From: CAZEPJ01 sp964514105
GTDB taxonomy: Bacteria; Desulfobacterota; Desulfocorpusculales; Desulfocorpusculum
Reading direction: 5' to 3'
DNA length: 25,004 nucleotides
Assembly (NCBI GenBank): GCA_964514105.1
Contig: CAZEPJ010000065.1
Coordinates: 1 to 25,004, forward strand
The first letter of the stretch is position 1; each line of letters starts with the position of its first letter. The position numbers and the translations under genes are program-made. Positions 24,011-25,004 of this stretch are shown piece by piece. The notes below the pieces were generated by a model, which searched no databases, had not been told where the DNA came from, and saw only the letters and a program-made list of their open reading frames with translations.

Positions 24011-24355
24011 TCACAGCCCCAGATGGAAGTGGAGAAACGGCAGGGAAAGCGAAAACCCCAACGGAGAGCCATAGTAGGGGTACGGATATCCGTAGTAGTA
24101 CGGCCTCGGGTAATACCCGTAGTAGCCGTAATAGGGCCGGTAGTAGGGCCGGTAGTAATGCCTGTAGTAGCGCCTCGGGTGGCCGTAGTAGTGGGCCTTG
24201 TGCACGTTGGCCGAGCCCAGCACATCTTCGCTTGCGGGATTCACGTGCGCCACTGCGGGCCGCACCGCCCAGCTGTCCCACGCCCACGCCTGAGATACAC
24301 CCAGACCCGACGCCGTCAGGATCATCGTCACCAACGCGATCATCATGCCCTTCAT
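24011..24355 (-). CDS. secreted tyrosine-rich repeat protein
   Basis: 114 residues. A signal peptide (MKGMMIALVTMILTASGLG, then VSQAWA before WDSWA) is followed by a short linker and a low-complexity Tyr/Pro/Arg/Gly region: RHYYRPYYRPYYGYYGYYPR, then PYYYGYPYPYYG, and the C-terminus LGFSLSLPFLHFHLGL. Small exported Tyr/Pro/Gly repeat proteins of this general form occur in many bacterial envelopes, with unknown role. No domain is recognised. The start is decided by an exceptionally long Shine-Dalgarno at 24357-24367. It lies downstream of the tRNA-Phe terminator, on the same strand. Confidence 0.8.
   Translation of the reverse strand: MKGMMIALVTMILTASGLGVSQAWAWDSWAVRPAVAHVNPASEDVLGSANVHKAHYYGHPRRYYRHYYRPYYRPYYGYYGYYPRPYYYGYPYPYYGSPLGFSLSLPFLHFHLGL
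24128..24175 (-). repeat. four tandem 12-bp repeats within the Tyr-rich gene
   Basis: On the plus strand: GTAATAGGGCCG, GTAGTAGGGCCG, GTAGTAATGCCT, GTAGTAGCGCCT. They encode a four-residue Arg-His/Pro-Tyr-Tyr periodicity, and the first two units differ at only one position, so expansion or contraction of the array is plausible. Confidence 0.85.
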
Positions 24356-24356
24356 G

Positions 24357-24367
24357 GGATCACCTCC
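24357..24367 (-). promoter_or_regulatory. extended Shine-Dalgarno of the Tyr-rich protein
   Basis: GGAGGTGATCC on the minus strand matches the anti-Shine-Dalgarno end of 16S rRNA over 11 nt, with 7 nt between GGAGG and ATG 24355. Very strong initiation is expected, and the site fixes the start codon. Confidence 0.85.
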
Positions 24368-24444
24368 TCGTCATCTGAGCCATTGGACGACGCAGAGGCG
24401 GGGGAGGTTTAGCCGCGGCCCGGGCGACGGGAGAGAAAAGCGAA

Positions 24445-24470
24445 AGGGTCGGCCGTTGCCGGCCGACCCT
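24445..24470 (-). terminator. intrinsic terminator downstream of tRNA-Phe
   Basis: A perfect 10-bp inverted repeat AGGGTCGGCC/GGCCGACCCT with a 6-nt loop. On the minus strand it is followed by TTCGCTTTTCTCTCC. It lies 10 bp past the encoded CCA of the tRNA. Confidence 0.85.
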
Positions 24471-24480
24471 CTGATCTCGC

Positions 24481-24556
24481 TGGTGCTGAGGGGCGGAATT
24501 GAACCGTCGACACGCGGATTTTCAGTCCACTGCTCTACCGACTGAGCTACCTCAGC
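24481..24556 (-). tRNA. tRNA-Phe (anticodon GAA), CCA encoded
   Basis: 76 nt fold in full: acceptor GCTGAGG/CCTCAGC, discriminator A and encoded CCA, D-stem GCTC/GAGC with loop AGTCGGTA, and anticodon loop CTGAAAA giving GAA. The anticodon stem is GTGGA/TCCGC (one T-G wobble), the variable loop GTGTC and the T-loop TTCAATT. The T-stem is GACGG/CCGCC, in which A50 faces C64; the usual sequence is GGCGG. The gene has its own promoter (24568-24597) and terminator (24445-24470). Confidence 0.95.
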
Positions 24557-24567
24557 ACCTGGGTAGT

Positions 24568-24597
24568 GTTATAAACGACCGGGCCCGCCGCCGTCAA
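24568..24597 (-). promoter_or_regulatory. promoter of tRNA-Phe
   Basis: On the minus strand TTGACG (24592-24597), an 18-bp spacer and TATAAC (24568-24573) lie just upstream of the tRNA. The predicted start is about 5 nt before the mature 5' end. Confidence 0.78.
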
Positions 24598-24695
24598 GGG
24601 TGAACGCGACCCGGCCATGCGCCGGACCTCACCGCGCGTCGTCCCCGGTGCGGGCACCCCCCGGCCGCCCGCTCGCCATCGCCTCTGTCGTCCCG

Positions 24696-25004
24696 CTACT
24701 TGCCCGCCGCCTTCATGCCCAGCGGATACGCGAAGATCGGCGGAGTGTTTACGCTGTCGACGACCACGCCAGAGCAAAAGACAGACTTCTTGACCGCCTT
24801 GGGGTTTACTAACACCCGGGCGGAGCCCTGGGCAATACCAAAAGGCACTGCTATCCTGTAGCTCTCCGTAAACGCAGCTGTGGTATTGGTGCCAAAAGTT
24901 CTCGTATTCTGCGAAAGCACAACGCCTGCAAGCTGCTCGCTGACGGCCGCGGAGGTCGAGAACTCCACGATCACATTTGCGTCGCTGCCGCCCACGTTGG
25001 TGCA
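24696..25004 (-). CDS. unrecognised protein, C-terminal part (runs off window)
   Basis: The frame is open from the right edge to the stop at 24696 (about 102 codons), so the beginning lies outside. The sequence is rich in small polar and beta-prone residues (FSTSAAVSEQLAGVV, NTRTFGTNTTAAFTESYRIA, GSARVLVNPKAVKKSVFCSG) and has no motif I recognise; it could be a secreted or structural protein. The composition looks less GC-biased, with more A- and T-ending codons than its neighbours, which may hint at transfer. The 139 bp between it and the tRNA hold only the tRNA promoter. Confidence 0.6.
   Translation of the reverse strand, partial: CTNVGGSDANVIVEFSTSAAVSEQLAGVVLSQNTRTFGTNTTAAFTESYRIAVPFGIAQGSARVLVNPKAVKKSVFCSGVVVDSVNTPPIFAYPLGMKAAGK

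Overview
The window is strongly GC-rich bacterial chromosome with closely packed, mostly operonic genes. The gene content suggests a Gram-negative anaerobe of the Desulfobacterota (former Deltaproteobacteria) type: ETF / ETF-quinone oxidoreductase / acyl-CoA dehydrogenase operon, glycosyltransferase family 9, ChaN-type lipoprotein, several radical SAM proteins. This is an inference from content, not a marker-gene assignment. There is no rRNA, CRISPR array, intact insertion sequence or prophage.

Layout. 1-497 holds a decayed AMP-forming acyl-CoA ligase remnant (-). 518-5210 (+) carries a membrane SGNH-hydrolase-like protein, a radical SAM protein with a CX4CX2C motif, a YhcC/TIGR01212-type radical SAM protein and a ChaN-like lipoprotein. 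5304-7578 (-) is a three-gene run: HAD-type nucleotidase-like protein, small two-helix membrane protein, and CCA-adding/poly(A) polymerase family enzyme. 7984-11624 (+) is the most unusual part: a MoxR-type AAA+ ATPase, a GXGXG beta-helix protein and a VWA-domain protein, with the first two translationally coupled.

11741-19404 (-) is a long co-directional block read as fixC-like ETF-quinone oxidoreductase, fixX-like ferredoxin, etfB, etfA, acyl-CoA dehydrogenase, PPP-family phosphatase, yacG and a metal-dependent amidohydrolase, ending in a good intrinsic terminator. The first five genes together would carry electrons from acyl-CoA oxidation to the quinone pool. Upstream of it lies a clearly broken EamA-family transporter gene (-). 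A near-consensus sigma70 promoter then drives a fabG/phaB-like reductase and a GT9 glycosyltransferase (+). These are followed by a DUF2007-like protein (-, overlapping tail to tail), a secreted coiled-coil hypothetical protein (+) and a PIG-L deacetylase (+). The right end has a secreted Tyr-rich repeat protein with an extended Shine-Dalgarno, a tRNA-Phe with its own promoter and terminator, and the C-terminal end of an unrecognised protein running off the window (all -).

The best candidate for an undescribed system is the ATPase/GXGXG/VWA cassette. MoxR-VWA pairs are known as remodelling or metal-cofactor insertion machines (NorQ-NorD, CbbQ-CbbO, RavA-ViaA). Here the pair brackets a protein with the fold seen in the glutamate synthase C-terminal domain and FwdC, and the ATPase carries a five-cysteine cluster. 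The substrate cannot be read from this window.
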